From JAFAGX01 sp035623255 (lineage in GTDB: Bacteria; Acidobacteriota; Terriglobia; Terriglobales; Acidobacteriaceae): a DNA stretch of 64,000 nucleotides. Made by a program: the position numbers and the translations under genes. The notes under the pieces were generated by a model, which saw only the letters and a program-made list of their open reading frames with translations, was not told where the DNA came from and made no database searches. Location: the NCBI GenBank assembly GCA_035623255.1, contig DASPTU010000098.1, forward strand, positions 1 through 64,000, in the 5' to 3' direction. This document shows positions 1 through 8,193 of this stretch, one piece after another (positions within the stretch are counted from its first letter, which is position 1; each line of letters begins with the position of its first letter).

Positions 1-102
1 ATTGACGGTAAGCGTCTGGAGTATCGGGAGTCAGTTGATAACCCGCCATATCTGCCAAAACCCACAGGACAGATGGAAGCACCGTTTGTTGAGGAACAGT
101 AG
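1..102 (+). CDS. C-terminal tail of an unidentified protein (5' end outside window)
   Basis: Frame 1 is open from the first base to a TAG at 100-102 and gives 33 residues. The peptide is hydrophilic, with proline-rich and acidic parts, and ends in EAPFVEEQ, which reads like a genuine soluble C-terminus rather than random translation. The product cannot be identified from so short a piece. It would be the upstream neighbour of the membrane protein starting at 157. It is also possible that this stretch is open by chance. Confidence 0.45.
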   Translation: MDGKRLEYRESVDNPPYLPKPTGQMEAPFVEEQ

Positions 103-156
103 TTTGACGCACATTGCCAATAACCGCATACTTTTCTCTGCGAGTGGGAGGTCTGT

Positions 157-897
157 ATGGGTTGGGTTTGGCAGGGTGTGTTTACAAGCATATTGGCCGC
201 TCTGCTGTGGGCTGGTGGAGCGACTGTGTTGACGTTTATAAAACATCGTTGGCCGGATTACGGGAGTCTCGCGCTTTACTGGCTAGGAAGTGCTGTGGTC
301 ATAGGAGCCTTATGGTTTGTGGTCACTGGGCATCCTCCGCTCATGGCTTTTCCGCCACAGGTGACTGCGGAGAATATTGCGGAGAATATAAAAATGTGGG
401 CGGAAAATCTGGGATTAGCTATCGCAAAACAAACTGCACCGGGTGACATTAGTTTTGTTTACACGGTTACCAGTAGGGATGGATGGCAAATTGCAATAGC
501 AAGATCAACCAAGGATAAACCAAATTATATCGAGTTTGGTACAAGCATCGCCGCGCCTCCAGATATTCAGGCGCTGCTAAGCACCATAACGCAAGAGCAA
601 AAGCAAACACTCACAGATGAGATAGGGGCAGAGCTTAATCAAGGCAGGATCGGATTTAGCTTTAGCACCCTCACCCCGGTACAGGTGCCCGGTAACCCGA
701 TAACAAGCCCTCAAGTATCAGTAATGCTGGAGGAGGGAATTCGAATCTCTGAGCTTAACGAACAAAAGTTTTCCCAAACCTTGGACGACATCAACTTTAC
801 CGCCAATTTTGTAAAGCTGCGAACGAAGTTGATACTCCAATCGATGAATGCTGCAAAATCGACTACAACAACAGGCAAGAGCGTTACTCAAAATTAA
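157..897 (+). CDS. Two-helix membrane-anchored hypothetical protein
   Basis: The 246-residue protein has two hydrophobic segments (about residues 5-28 and 36-57) followed by a soluble domain of about 185 residues and a Thr/Ser-rich tail. The soluble part has a pattern of short strands followed by a helix (QTLTDEIGAEL) that is loosely reminiscent of DUF2299-type domains, but that link is unverified. A GGGAGG ribosome-binding site lies about 6 bases before the ATG. The coding sequence is about 43-45% GC in the parts counted, well below most of the window, which suggests recent acquisition or a relaxed gene. No function can be assigned. Confidence 0.7.
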   Translation: MGWVWQGVFTSILAALLWAGGATVLTFIKHRWPDYGSLALYWLGSAVVIGALWFVVTGHPPLMAFPPQVTAENIAENIKMWAENLGLAIAKQTAPGDISFVYTVTSRDGWQIAIARSTKDKPNYIEFGTSIAAPPDIQALLSTITQEQKQTLTDEIGAELNQGRIGFSFSTLTPVQVPGNPITSPQVSVMLEEGIRISELNEQKFSQTLDDINFTANFVKLRTKLILQSMNAAKSTTTTGKSVTQN

Positions 898-1091
898 CAT
901 AGACATTTTCAACAAGTATCTACTCCCGAAAAGCTTTAATCTGGCGTGTAATTCTCGCTGCTATAAACTGTCGGCCGCATACTGGGTCCGGTGGCGTCAA
1001 GAAGGTTCATAGTTTTCAGCGTTCTCGGGCTTAGGGGTTGCTCGCGACGCTTAGTCATGCTAGAAACGCCACAGGGAGTACTCTAAGTACT

Positions 1092-1517
1092 ATGGCCAGT
1101 AGTTCTGGAGCTCGAGTCAGCCCGCGCGTCAAGGACACCTCCAAAGCGGCGGTCGCCGGTGAAGTAGTGATCCCTGAGAAGTTGTATTTCCGCATTGGAG
1201 AAGTAGCTGAGTTGTGCCGGTTACCAGCATACGTGCTGCGGTTCTGGGAAACTGAGTTTCCGCAGCTCAAGCCGGTTAAGAGCAGTACAGGACAACGCAT
1301 GTATCGGCACAAGGACGTCGAAAGCGTGCTGCACATCAAGAAACTTCTTTACGAGGAAGGATTCACGATTGCGGGCGCGCGTCAGCAGCTACGCGCGGAA
1401 AACAAAGCGGACAAAAAACAGAACCCCCTGCCGTTTCCGGAACGCCCCTCTTCCGATCTCAAGCAAATCCGCGAGGGACTTCGCGAGATCCTATCGATCC
1501 TGACTGCCCGCCACTAA
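1092..1517 (+). CDS. MerR-family transcriptional regulator
   Basis: This is a small DNA-binding protein (141 aa from ATG 1092). After a short basic leader, the winged HTH of the MerR family is clear at about residues 28-95: LYFRIGEVAELCRLP, then a recognition helix with LRFWETEFPQLKP, then the GQRMYRHKDVESV wing and HIKKLLYEEGFTIAGARQQL. The C-terminus is short (about 45 residues) and shows no obvious ligand or metal domain, like the HTH-only MerR proteins found near ihfA/pheT in several phyla. A TTG at 1038 would add 18 residues. The ATG is preferred, although a short inverted repeat (AGTAC/GTACT) lies directly in front of it. Target genes are unknown. Confidence 0.88.
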   Translation: MASSSGARVSPRVKDTSKAAVAGEVVIPEKLYFRIGEVAELCRLPAYVLRFWETEFPQLKPVKSSTGQRMYRHKDVESVLHIKKLLYEEGFTIAGARQQLRAENKADKKQNPLPFPERPSSDLKQIREGLREILSILTARH

Positions 1518-1527
1518 AGCAACCAAG

Positions 1528-2253
1528 TCAGCCGCGGTCAGAGGCTATGCGGAACCCATAGTCGGCGTACTTGAATTGTGGAGGCAGGCTGGAACGCGCG
1601 GCGCAGCGCGAGATCTTGATGTGATGTCTCCAGGAACCACCCCGTGAGGAACGCCGCTGGCCGGTTTTCGGTCCCGAAGGATTGCGTTCGGGAGAGATCG
1701 AATAGTAGTCAGCCTGATACCAATCGCTGCACCATTCGTGCACATTCTCGCAGATGTCGAAGAGCCCGAAAACATTGGCCGGGGTTTGCGCAACGCGCTC
1801 TGGTCGATTGATCCAGCGTTCGTTGTAAGTGGGTCGGGACCGGGGAGGATCGTCACCCCAGGGGAACAGCTTGTTCTCTTGCCCACCGCGGGCGGCGCGC
1901 TCCCACTCGGCTTCGGTGGGAAGCCGGTACCTGGCTTGGCTTTGGCCGGTCAGCCAGTCGCAGTATTGCGCCGCCTCAAGCCACGAAACCGCGACAACCG
2001 GTTGGTCGGGGTGGGAGAAATTCGGATCATCCAAGAGAGGCGGAGGCTGGATACCTGTCTCTTTGATAAAAAGCGAATACTCACGATTGGTCACTTGGCA
2101 AGGTGCCAGAGAAAACTGGTCCACCCATACCCGGTGCACCGGGCGTTCGTTGTCCTGACCGGCTTCGCATCCCATCCAGAACCATCCTGCCGGGATGAGC
2201 ACCAGCTTCGGTTCAGACGCTGTTTCGTGATCGAGCTTCTCAGAGATTGGCAC
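1528..2253 (-). CDS. Formylglycine-generating-enzyme (SUMF1/FGE-sulfatase) domain protein
   Basis: This 241-residue single-domain protein starts at a GTG, 7 bases after the scoB stop, so it is probably the last gene of that operon. Family landmarks are VLIPAGWFWMG, ERPVHRVWVDQF, VSWLEAAQYCDWL, YRLPTEAEWERAARGG, GLFDICENVHEWCSDWY and a C-terminal RGGSW...YGFRIA. True FGEs carry a redox cysteine just after the RGGS motif. Here the segment reads RGGSWRHHIKISRCAARSS, so the first catalytic cysteine is absent. It is therefore probably not a sulfatase-activating oxidase but one of the many FGE-fold proteins of other or unknown function. No signal peptide is seen. Confidence 0.88.
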   Translation of the reverse strand: MPISEKLDHETASEPKLVLIPAGWFWMGCEAGQDNERPVHRVWVDQFSLAPCQVTNREYSLFIKETGIQPPPLLDDPNFSHPDQPVVAVSWLEAAQYCDWLTGQSQARYRLPTEAEWERAARGGQENKLFPWGDDPPRSRPTYNERWINRPERVAQTPANVFGLFDICENVHEWCSDWYQADYYSISPERNPSGPKTGQRRSSRGGSWRHHIKISRCAARSSLPPQFKYADYGFRIASDRG

Positions 2254-2260
2254 GACCTGC

Positions 2261-2944
2261 TCAGCTCTCCATCACCTTTAGGTCGGAACTAACAATCAAG
2301 GTTGGCTGGGTGGCGCGCTGCACATCGTCAGCGGTCAGTCCCGGAGCAATTTCTTCGAGGAGCAAGCCGGTGGGTGTGATTCGGATCAACGCCATCTCGG
2401 TCACAATTGTGTCGACGACCCGCACTCCGGTAAGGGGCAAGGTGCACCTCTTGAGAATCTTGGGTTGACCTTCGCGAGTCGCGTGCTCCATCGCAATAAT
2501 TACTCGCCGTGCTCCGGCGACAAGATCCATTGCCCCGCCCATGCCTTTTACCGTCTTTCCGGGAACCATCCAATTGGCCAGATTGCCTTCCTCATCCACT
2601 TCCATGGCTCCAAGAACACTCAGGTCAATGTGGCCGCCGCGGATCATGGCAAAAGAATCGGCGCTCGAAAAATACGCGGTACCCATGATCTCGGTGATAG
2701 TTTCCTTGCCGGCATTGATCAGATCGGCGTCCTCGGAACCCTCGAGCGGGTATGGGCCGATGCCAAGCATCCCGTTTTCGCTCTGTAGAATTACGTCCAT
2801 CCCGGGTGGAACATAATTCGCGACAAGCGTCGGCATTCCAATGCCCAGGTTCACGTAGAAGCCGTCGCGTAATTCGCGGGCGATCCGTTTCACGATACGC
2901 TCGCGTTTCTCCACGTCTTTGCCGATCTTGGATGCTGTAGACAT
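2261..2944 (-). CDS. scoB: 3-oxoacid CoA-transferase subunit B
   Basis: This is the beta subunit of a succinyl-CoA:3-ketoacid (or related short-chain acid) CoA-transferase, which moves CoA between acyl donors so that acetoacetate-type acids can be used. The 227-residue protein has the conserved opening KRERIVKRIARELRDG, the VNLGIGMPTLVANY loop and the SENGMLGIGP motif carrying the catalytic glutamate. The ATG at 2944 matches the usual family start. A TTG at 2962 overlaps the scoA stop by four bases and would add six residues. It is translationally linked to scoA. Exact acid specificity cannot be read from the sequence. Confidence 0.95.
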   Translation of the reverse strand: MSTASKIGKDVEKRERIVKRIARELRDGFYVNLGIGMPTLVANYVPPGMDVILQSENGMLGIGPYPLEGSEDADLINAGKETITEIMGTAYFSSADSFAMIRGGHIDLSVLGAMEVDEEGNLANWMVPGKTVKGMGGAMDLVAGARRVIIAMEHATREGQPKILKRCTLPLTGVRVVDTIVTEMALIRITPTGLLLEEIAPGLTADDVQRATQPTLIVSSDLKVMES

Positions 2945-2958
2945 TGTTTGTTCTTCGT

Positions 2959-3675
2959 TCAACTTGACTGAGGGCTAGCGGTCAGTTTTCGGATCGTTCT
3001 TCTCTCGATTCGCCTCTCAAACAATTCGCCTTGAAAAATGCGCTTCACATAGACGCTGGGGGTATGAACCATATCTGGTTCCAGTTCGCCGACCTCGACT
3101 AATTGCTCGACTTCGGCAATCGTGATGTTGGCTGCAGTGGCCATCATGGGATTAAAGTTGCGGGCGGTCTTGCGATATACCAGATTTCCCCACTTATCAC
3201 CCTTCCAAGCCTTAACGAGGGCAAAATCGGCTCTCAGCGCATGTTCCATGACATACGTACGGCCATCGAATTCGCGGGTCTCTTTGTTTTCCGCCACAAT
3301 GGTTCCCACACCAGTGGGGGTAAAAAAAGCCGGTATGCCTGCTCCTGCTGCGCGTATGCGTTCTGAGAAGGTACCCTGCGGCACCAGGTCGAGCTGGATT
3401 TTCCCCTGCAGCACCATTTGCTCGAGCAACTTGTTTTCACCCACGTAGGTTCCGATGTGTCTGCGAATCTGCCCAGCCGAGAGAAGTAAGCCCATGCCGT
3501 AGCCGTCAACACCGGCATTGTTGCTAATGGTAGTAAGGTTTTTGGTTCCTTTGCGGACGAGCGCGCGAATCAGGTTTTCCGGAATGCCGCACAATCCGAA
3601 GCCTCCGACCATAATGGTGGCGCCGTCAAACACATCGCGCACTGCCTCATCCGCATTCGCAACTACTTTGTTCAT
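2959..3675 (-). CDS. scoA: 3-oxoacid CoA-transferase subunit A
   Basis: This is the alpha subunit of the CoA-transferase (238 aa). Seen are the N-terminal signature GATIMVGGFGLCGIPENLI, the NNAGVDGYGMGLLL segment and EFDGRTYVMEHALRADFALVKAWKGDKWGNLVYRKTARNFNP in family order. The ATG at 3675 gives the usual length. It is first in a three-gene minus-strand unit scoA-scoB-FGE-like and is separated from tyrA upstream by about 47 bases, so read-through from the pilT-tyrA genes is possible. The pair is cytoplasmic and feeds ketone bodies or related acids into acetyl-CoA metabolism. Confidence 0.95.
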   Translation of the reverse strand: MNKVVANADEAVRDVFDGATIMVGGFGLCGIPENLIRALVRKGTKNLTTISNNAGVDGYGMGLLLSAGQIRRHIGTYVGENKLLEQMVLQGKIQLDLVPQGTFSERIRAAGAGIPAFFTPTGVGTIVAENKETREFDGRTYVMEHALRADFALVKAWKGDKWGNLVYRKTARNFNPMMATAANITIAEVEQLVEVGELEPDMVHTPSVYVKRIFQGELFERRIERRTIRKLTASPQSS

Positions 3676-3722
3676 AAACGTGAGATTTTAAACGAAAGCG
3701 GTCGCGGAGAATATGGGCGGAT

Positions 3723-4613
3723 TCAAGATTTACGCTTCTTTTCTGAGGTTTGTGTCTTCGGTCCGGGCTTTTGCAATTGGTGGGCCTTATCAAACTCGGC
3801 CGCCAATTCGCGGGTGTCGAGATTCTCGCGAATGCGGGCCAGTTGCAGTTCCAGCTTCGAAATCGCAGCTTGCAAGTTCATCTTGTTTGTAATCGCAACA
3901 TCCCGCCACCAGGAATACGGACTGCCGGCAACTCGGGTCATTTCGCGCAAAGCTCGGCCACCAGCGTCAAGCAGGGGTGCATCTGCGCCATACTCCTCAA
4001 CCAACGTCGCAGCCAGGGCAGTCGAAATCATCTGCGGCAGATGGCTGATCCATGCGCAAAGTTTGTCGTGTTCTTCGGCGTCCATCGAGACGATGCGTGC
4101 GCCAATCTTCTGCAGCCACTCGACATAGTTCCCGCTGATGCCTGCATAGATATTTTGGCCACTCGTCGGCGTCACAAACCATGTAGCGCCCTGAAACAGA
4201 TTTGGATCGGAAAATTCCACGCCCGACTGTTCTTTTCCGGCCATCGGGTGGCCACCCAGGAACCGGGCGGTTACGGCCTTGCCAAAGATTCTTCTCGCGC
4301 GCTCTACGATTGCGAGTTTTGTACTCCCGACGTCGGTGAGCAGGGCCTGATCGTCAAGACGCGGGCCCAAACGATCGATCAAATCGATGATTCCGAGTAC
4401 TGGGGTAGCAAGAACTACGACCTGACTGCCAAGTATTGCCGGGGAGAGGTGAGGCTCCCCCAGATCGACCACACCTGCTTTGAGGGCACGTTGTAGTACC
4501 GGGGAACGATCATGGCCGATGATGCGTCCCCGAAAACCGCCCTTCCTTAGGGCAAGCGCTAATGATCCGCCAATCAAGCCGGTTCCGACGATTGTGATTT
4601 GACGTATGCCCAT
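3723..4613 (-). CDS. tyrA: Prephenate dehydrogenase (tyrosine biosynthesis)
   Basis: It oxidatively decarboxylates prephenate to 4-hydroxyphenylpyruvate using NAD(P)+. The protein opens with a Rossmann motif, ITIVGTGLIGGSLALALRKGG, continues with VVLATPVLGIIDLI and LTDVGSTKLAI, and has the family block LGGHPMAGKEQSGVEFSDPNLFQGATW plus the HDKLCAWISHLPQMIS helix. There is no ACT or chorismate mutase domain, so it is a monofunctional enzyme (296 aa from ATG 4613, which has a GGAAAG ribosome site). A TTG at 4676 overlaps the pilT stop by four bases and would add a 21-residue low-complexity leader. The lysine-rich tail (KTQTSEKKRKS) is unusual. Confidence 0.93.
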   Translation of the reverse strand: MGIRQITIVGTGLIGGSLALALRKGGFRGRIIGHDRSPVLQRALKAGVVDLGEPHLSPAILGSQVVVLATPVLGIIDLIDRLGPRLDDQALLTDVGSTKLAIVERARRIFGKAVTARFLGGHPMAGKEQSGVEFSDPNLFQGATWFVTPTSGQNIYAGISGNYVEWLQKIGARIVSMDAEEHDKLCAWISHLPQMISTALAATLVEEYGADAPLLDAGGRALREMTRVAGSPYSWWRDVAITNKMNLQAAISKLELQLARIRENLDTRELAAEFDKAHQLQKPGPKTQTSEKKRKS

Positions 4614-4672
4614 TGGGCTTTCCGCAGCAGGTGGTGGAGAAGGGATTGTATCGTTTAGTGAAGCCTGGGATG

Positions 4673-5803
4673 TCAACTCTTCATCAGGCTCGTCATATCG
4701 TCAGGGTGAATGGCGTGGATCTGCGCGTCCTCGCGCTCCACTAATCCACGATTCACGAGTTGCACCAGGGATTCCTCGAGGGTAAAGGAGCCCTTGTTTT
4801 TCGTCATAGTAATTTCCTGATGCAAGTGTTGTAACGCATTACGGCGGATGTGCTGGCGCGCTCCGTAGCCAACCATCAGCAGTTCTGCAGCCGGCACTCG
4901 TCCGCCGTTCTTGCTTGGTAATAGGGTTTGTACCAGTACTGCAGCCAGAGCCATTGCCAGTTCCTGCCGAATCGTGTGCTGCCGTTCCGGAGGAAAGGAG
5001 TCCGATATCCGCGAGACGGTTGAAGGTACATCGGTGGTGTGCAGTGTCGAAAACACCAAGTGACCTGTTTCAGCAGCTGCCACGGCAATGCGCATGGTTT
5101 CAGGATCGCGCATCTCACCCACAACAATGATGTCGGGCGCTTGCCGCAAGGCAGCTCGAAGCGCAGTCGGGAAGTCCGGTGCGTCCACGCCAATTTCCAC
5201 CTGCTCGACAATGCTTTTGATATGAGTGTGCTCGTACTCCAGTGGATCTTCGATGGTGATGATGTGGCGGGCTTCATGCCGATTGATTTCGTCGATCAGA
5301 GCCGCGAGGGTGGTCGATTTGCCGGAGCCTGTAGCTCCGCCGACCAGCACCAGCCCGCGCCGAAGACGTGCCAGAGATTCAACCCCAGGAGGCAGGTTGA
5401 GTTCGCGAATCGACGGGATTTTGGATGGAAGAGCACGAATCGCCGCGGCTGCATTGCCGCGCTCGTGGTGAAGATTGATGCGAAATCGCCCTACCCCGTG
5501 GATACGATAAGAGGAGTCGCCAATCTGACCCTGGCGGTACCGCTGCAACGCATGAGGCGTGAGTGCCGGTAGCACTGCGGCTTCGATCTCTAACCCTTGT
5601 ATCGGTTCACTCTCGAGATTGCGGACCTCGCCTTCGAAGCGAATCGACGCCGGCGCTCCCGGCACCAGTAACAAGTCACTCCCCTTCTGCTCAAGCAAGA
5701 GTTTCAGCCACCGATCCAGGCGAGCAGTCGTATGAAGACTTGCTTTGCCTGTCTCCGAATCATCGGGCTGCGAAAAGGAGTTGCTCTCGCCCAATCTAGT
5801 CAT
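4673..5803 (-). CDS. pilT: PilT-type twitching motility / type IV pilus retraction ATPase
   Basis: This is a hexameric secretion-superfamily ATPase that powers pilus retraction at the inner face of the cytoplasmic membrane. The 376-residue protein has a PAS-like N-terminal part (SDLLLVPGAPASIRFEGEV), the Walker A GGATGSGKSTT at about residue 165, the ITIEDPLEYEH Asp box, the DIIVVGEMRDPETMRIAVAAAETGHLVFSTLHTTD segment with Walker B and His box, and PilT-like ERQHTIRQELA near the end. No pilus genes lie nearby and the next gene is tyrA, so the context gives no pilus operon. It could be a PilT paralogue (PilU-like). Confidence 0.92.
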   Translation of the reverse strand: MTRLGESNSFSQPDDSETGKASLHTTARLDRWLKLLLEQKGSDLLLVPGAPASIRFEGEVRNLESEPIQGLEIEAAVLPALTPHALQRYRQGQIGDSSYRIHGVGRFRINLHHERGNAAAAIRALPSKIPSIRELNLPPGVESLARLRRGLVLVGGATGSGKSTTLAALIDEINRHEARHIITIEDPLEYEHTHIKSIVEQVEIGVDAPDFPTALRAALRQAPDIIVVGEMRDPETMRIAVAAAETGHLVFSTLHTTDVPSTVSRISDSFPPERQHTIRQELAMALAAVLVQTLLPSKNGGRVPAAELLMVGYGARQHIRRNALQHLHQEITMTKNKGSFTLEESLVQLVNRGLVEREDAQIHAIHPDDMTSLMKS

Positions 5804-5897
5804 GAATGATGAATCGCCCTCTTTCTCCGAAGAACATCAAATTTAATACAATTTTCGTGCGTCAATCGCGAGGCTGAACTTCGAACCGGGTTTGATG

Positions 5898-6794
5898 TCA
5901 AAAGGGTACGCCACCGATGTCCGTGAAGAGTGTTTCTTGCCAGCGATCAGACGGGAAATACCAGTTGCTGGCGCCTGCCTCGTGGTTGTTCCCTGGCGCA
6001 TAGGGCACGGTGGGATCTCGCCAGTAGTCCATTCCGACCTGAACCAAGGCACCATCAGAGATCTTCACCAAAGCCTTCGCTGCACAACCCTGTAGTTTAC
6101 CTTGTGGCAGTGCGGGCCGTGGCGAAGCGCTCCAGAAGTGCCACACGCGATCTTGTCGCTGACCAACCGGCAGGATGACGGTATGGTTCGCCGTGTCATA
6201 GTGCAGTGGAAGGGGTTCTGATTGATTACCGGCAAACCAAGGAATCCGACGATAGAGTCCTCCGTGCAGCTTGCCAGCTTCGTCGATGAGGACGAATTCG
6301 CGACCGTCAGTCTGGCAAGAGAGCTGGGTTCGGGCGATTTCAACGGTGGCTGATTCGTACCCCGGAACACGCATGTCCGCGATCGCGATACCCCAAAGCA
6401 TCACAGAACTGAACCCCGGCGGGGCAGGCTCCGGATTGATGTAACCGGTTTTGTAGCTGACTTCCTCAGGGATTCGCGGGTCGTTGATGACGGCAAATGG
6501 AAATGGACTCGGTGCCCGCGCCGTTGACGTAATAACGGCAACTAACGATGCGACCGCGCGGTGGGGAACGATCGCGATCAGCTTTTCGGGGGAAACCGAT
6601 TTGAATGTCGAAGTATTGGATCCAAAGAAAACTGCAGTGACCGGCTGCAAGTTTCTGCCGATGATTTCGACATGTGTCCCCTCGGGCCCGCTCGTCGGAG
6701 AAATACGAAGAATCTCCGCTGGGTGGTGTTGGGCGGGGCTGAATTCGTAAAACGCGACGCAAAGCGCGATCAGGAGTGCAGGAAAAACCTTCAC
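5898..6794 (-). CDS. Secreted protein with an IPT/TIG domain
   Basis: The 298-residue product starts with a signal peptide (about residues 1-22, cleavage near SPAQ). An immunoglobulin-like IPT/TIG domain follows at about 28-108 (ILRISPTSGPEGTHVEIIGRNL, then AVFFGSNTSTFKSVSPEKLIAIVP). The rest (about 115-298) has no motif that can be named; it holds two clusters of aromatic residues and ends in GGVPF. The start is GTG. It stands alone, diverging from the thioesterase gene over a 127-base promoter region. Probably periplasmic or surface-exposed; function unknown. Confidence 0.82.
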   Translation of the reverse strand: MKVFPALLIALCVAFYEFSPAQHHPAEILRISPTSGPEGTHVEIIGRNLQPVTAVFFGSNTSTFKSVSPEKLIAIVPHRAVASLVAVITSTARAPSPFPFAVINDPRIPEEVSYKTGYINPEPAPPGFSSVMLWGIAIADMRVPGYESATVEIARTQLSCQTDGREFVLIDEAGKLHGGLYRRIPWFAGNQSEPLPLHYDTANHTVILPVGQRQDRVWHFWSASPRPALPQGKLQGCAAKALVKISDGALVQVGMDYWRDPTVPYAPGNNHEAGASNWYFPSDRWQETLFTDIGGVPF

Positions 6795-6921
6795 TGAATA
6801 TTATCCCTGCCGTGGTTCGCCGCCGTTCGGGAAAGATGTGGAAACCGATCTGCTGTTCCCGAAACAAAACTGAAGTAAGACAGCGCTTAGGATCACAATT
6901 CGGTAAAATCATCTCCCTATT

Positions 6922-7326
6922 ATGGCTAAAGAGATCCCCATTGGAGTGCGCGGAGCAGCTGAAGAAACCGTCGAATTCAGGCACACGCTGACCGCACATC
7001 GCCCAGAGCTGCCACCGGTCTATTCCACTCCAGACATGATTAGGTTGATGGAAATTGCAGCCTTTACCGCGCTTCAGCCATTTTGCGAGGGGGATGAGAT
7101 CACTGTAGGAACGGCGATCAACATTCAACACCGCGCTGCAAGCGGCATCGGTGCAAGAATTCGGGCGGAGGCGGTACTGGAATCATTCGACGGCCGCTTT
7201 TATACCGTGAGGGTGACTGCCTGGGACGACAAGCAAGAAATTGGCCGCGGCACTGTGGGCCGTGCTGTCGTGAGTCTGGGAAAATTTCAGGCAAAAATGA
7301 AAGGCACCAACCATGGCGGTTCCTGA
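6922..7326 (+). CDS. Hotdog-fold thioesterase (FlK-like)
   Basis: This 134-residue protein resembles the fluoroacetyl-CoA thioesterase (FlK) group of hotdog thioesterases, which hydrolyse short acyl-CoA esters. Visible features are YSTPDMIRLMEIAAFTAL with Thr and Glu at the FlK-type catalytic spacing, GTAINIQHRAASGIGARIRAEA with the family histidine, and the closing strand RGTVGRAVV. The stop overlaps the start of the next gene by 14 bases, so the pair is probably co-translated. The natural acyl-CoA is unknown; fluoroacetate is not implied. Confidence 0.88.
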   Translation: MAKEIPIGVRGAAEETVEFRHTLTAHRPELPPVYSTPDMIRLMEIAAFTALQPFCEGDEITVGTAINIQHRAASGIGARIRAEAVLESFDGRFYTVRVTAWDDKQEIGRGTVGRAVVSLGKFQAKMKGTNHGGS

Positions 7327-8149
7327 CGAGCAAAAGCATAAAGCGATTGGCTTTCGGAACATGCACCACGGGCCGAAGCCTTTGCTACTGCCCAATGTCT
7401 GGGACGTCGCCAGCGCTCGCATCATTGAAGGGGCAGGATTCCCGGCGATTGCCACCACGAGTGCCGGCATCGCCTTTTCTCTGGGATATCCGGATGGGCA
7501 GAGAATTTCGCGCGAGGAGATGGTGGCTCGGGTCGGGCGGATCACGCGTGCGGTTAAGGTACCAGTTACGGCAGACGTGGAGGCCGGCTATGGACATCGC
7601 GCCGAAGATGCTGCCGAAACGGCTCGCGAGGTGATTGAAGCGGGTGCCGTCGGAATCAATCTCGAGGATGGAACCGGCGATTCGCAGTCGCCGCTGGTTG
7701 AACTTTCCTTGCAACTAGAGAAGATACGAGCGATTCGAGAAGTGGCTCTGAATGCGGGAGTGTTGCTCGTTGTGAACGCCCGCGCCGACGTCTACCTGGA
7801 CCAGGTCGGGCCGGCGGAAGTTCGCTACTTCGAAACCATCAGCCGTGTCCGGGCCTATCGAGACGCAGGCGCTGATTGCGTTTTCGTGCCGGGGTTGCGC
7901 GACCCGCAAACGATTTCTCAACTGGTGCGGGATGCGCAGTGCCCGGTAAACATCTTGGCCGGTCCCGGCTCCCCGTCCGTTCCAGAATTGCAGAAACTCG
8001 GAGTGGCGCGTGTCAGTCTCGGTTCGGGCCCAATGAGGGCGACGCTGGGTCTCCTACGCAGGATTGCAGAGGAGATTAACGGTACCGGGACCTATTCTGC
8101 GCTCGAAGGCGCTCCCACGCATGCGGAAGTCAATAGCCTGCTAGGTTGA
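7313..8149 (+). CDS. Isocitrate lyase/PEP-mutase family protein
   Basis: It is a 278-residue alpha/beta-barrel enzyme of the phosphoenolpyruvate mutase/isocitrate lyase superfamily. Landmarks are LLLPNVWDVASARIIEGAGFPAIATTSAGIA, the metal-binding VPVTADVEAGYG loop, VGINLEDGTGD, VNARADVYLD and DAGADCVFVPGL. The lyase loop with KKCGH is not present, as in the oxaloacetate decarboxylase-like and mutase-like branches. It overlaps the thioesterase gene, so both may act on related carboxylic acids. The exact C-C or C-P bond chemistry cannot be deduced. Confidence 0.9.
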   Translation: MAVPDEQKHKAIGFRNMHHGPKPLLLPNVWDVASARIIEGAGFPAIATTSAGIAFSLGYPDGQRISREEMVARVGRITRAVKVPVTADVEAGYGHRAEDAAETAREVIEAGAVGINLEDGTGDSQSPLVELSLQLEKIRAIREVALNAGVLLVVNARADVYLDQVGPAEVRYFETISRVRAYRDAGADCVFVPGLRDPQTISQLVRDAQCPVNILAGPGSPSVPELQKLGVARVSLGSGPMRATLGLLRRIAEEINGTGTYSALEGAPTHAEVNSLLG

Positions 8150-8193
8150 TCGCATCAGCCACGCGCGAGTTGCCGCAGATGTAACATGGACGC

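Noticed and set aside
1738..2292. Long open frame opposite the FGE-like gene
   Set aside because: It is a shadow of the minus-strand gene, with no family motif.
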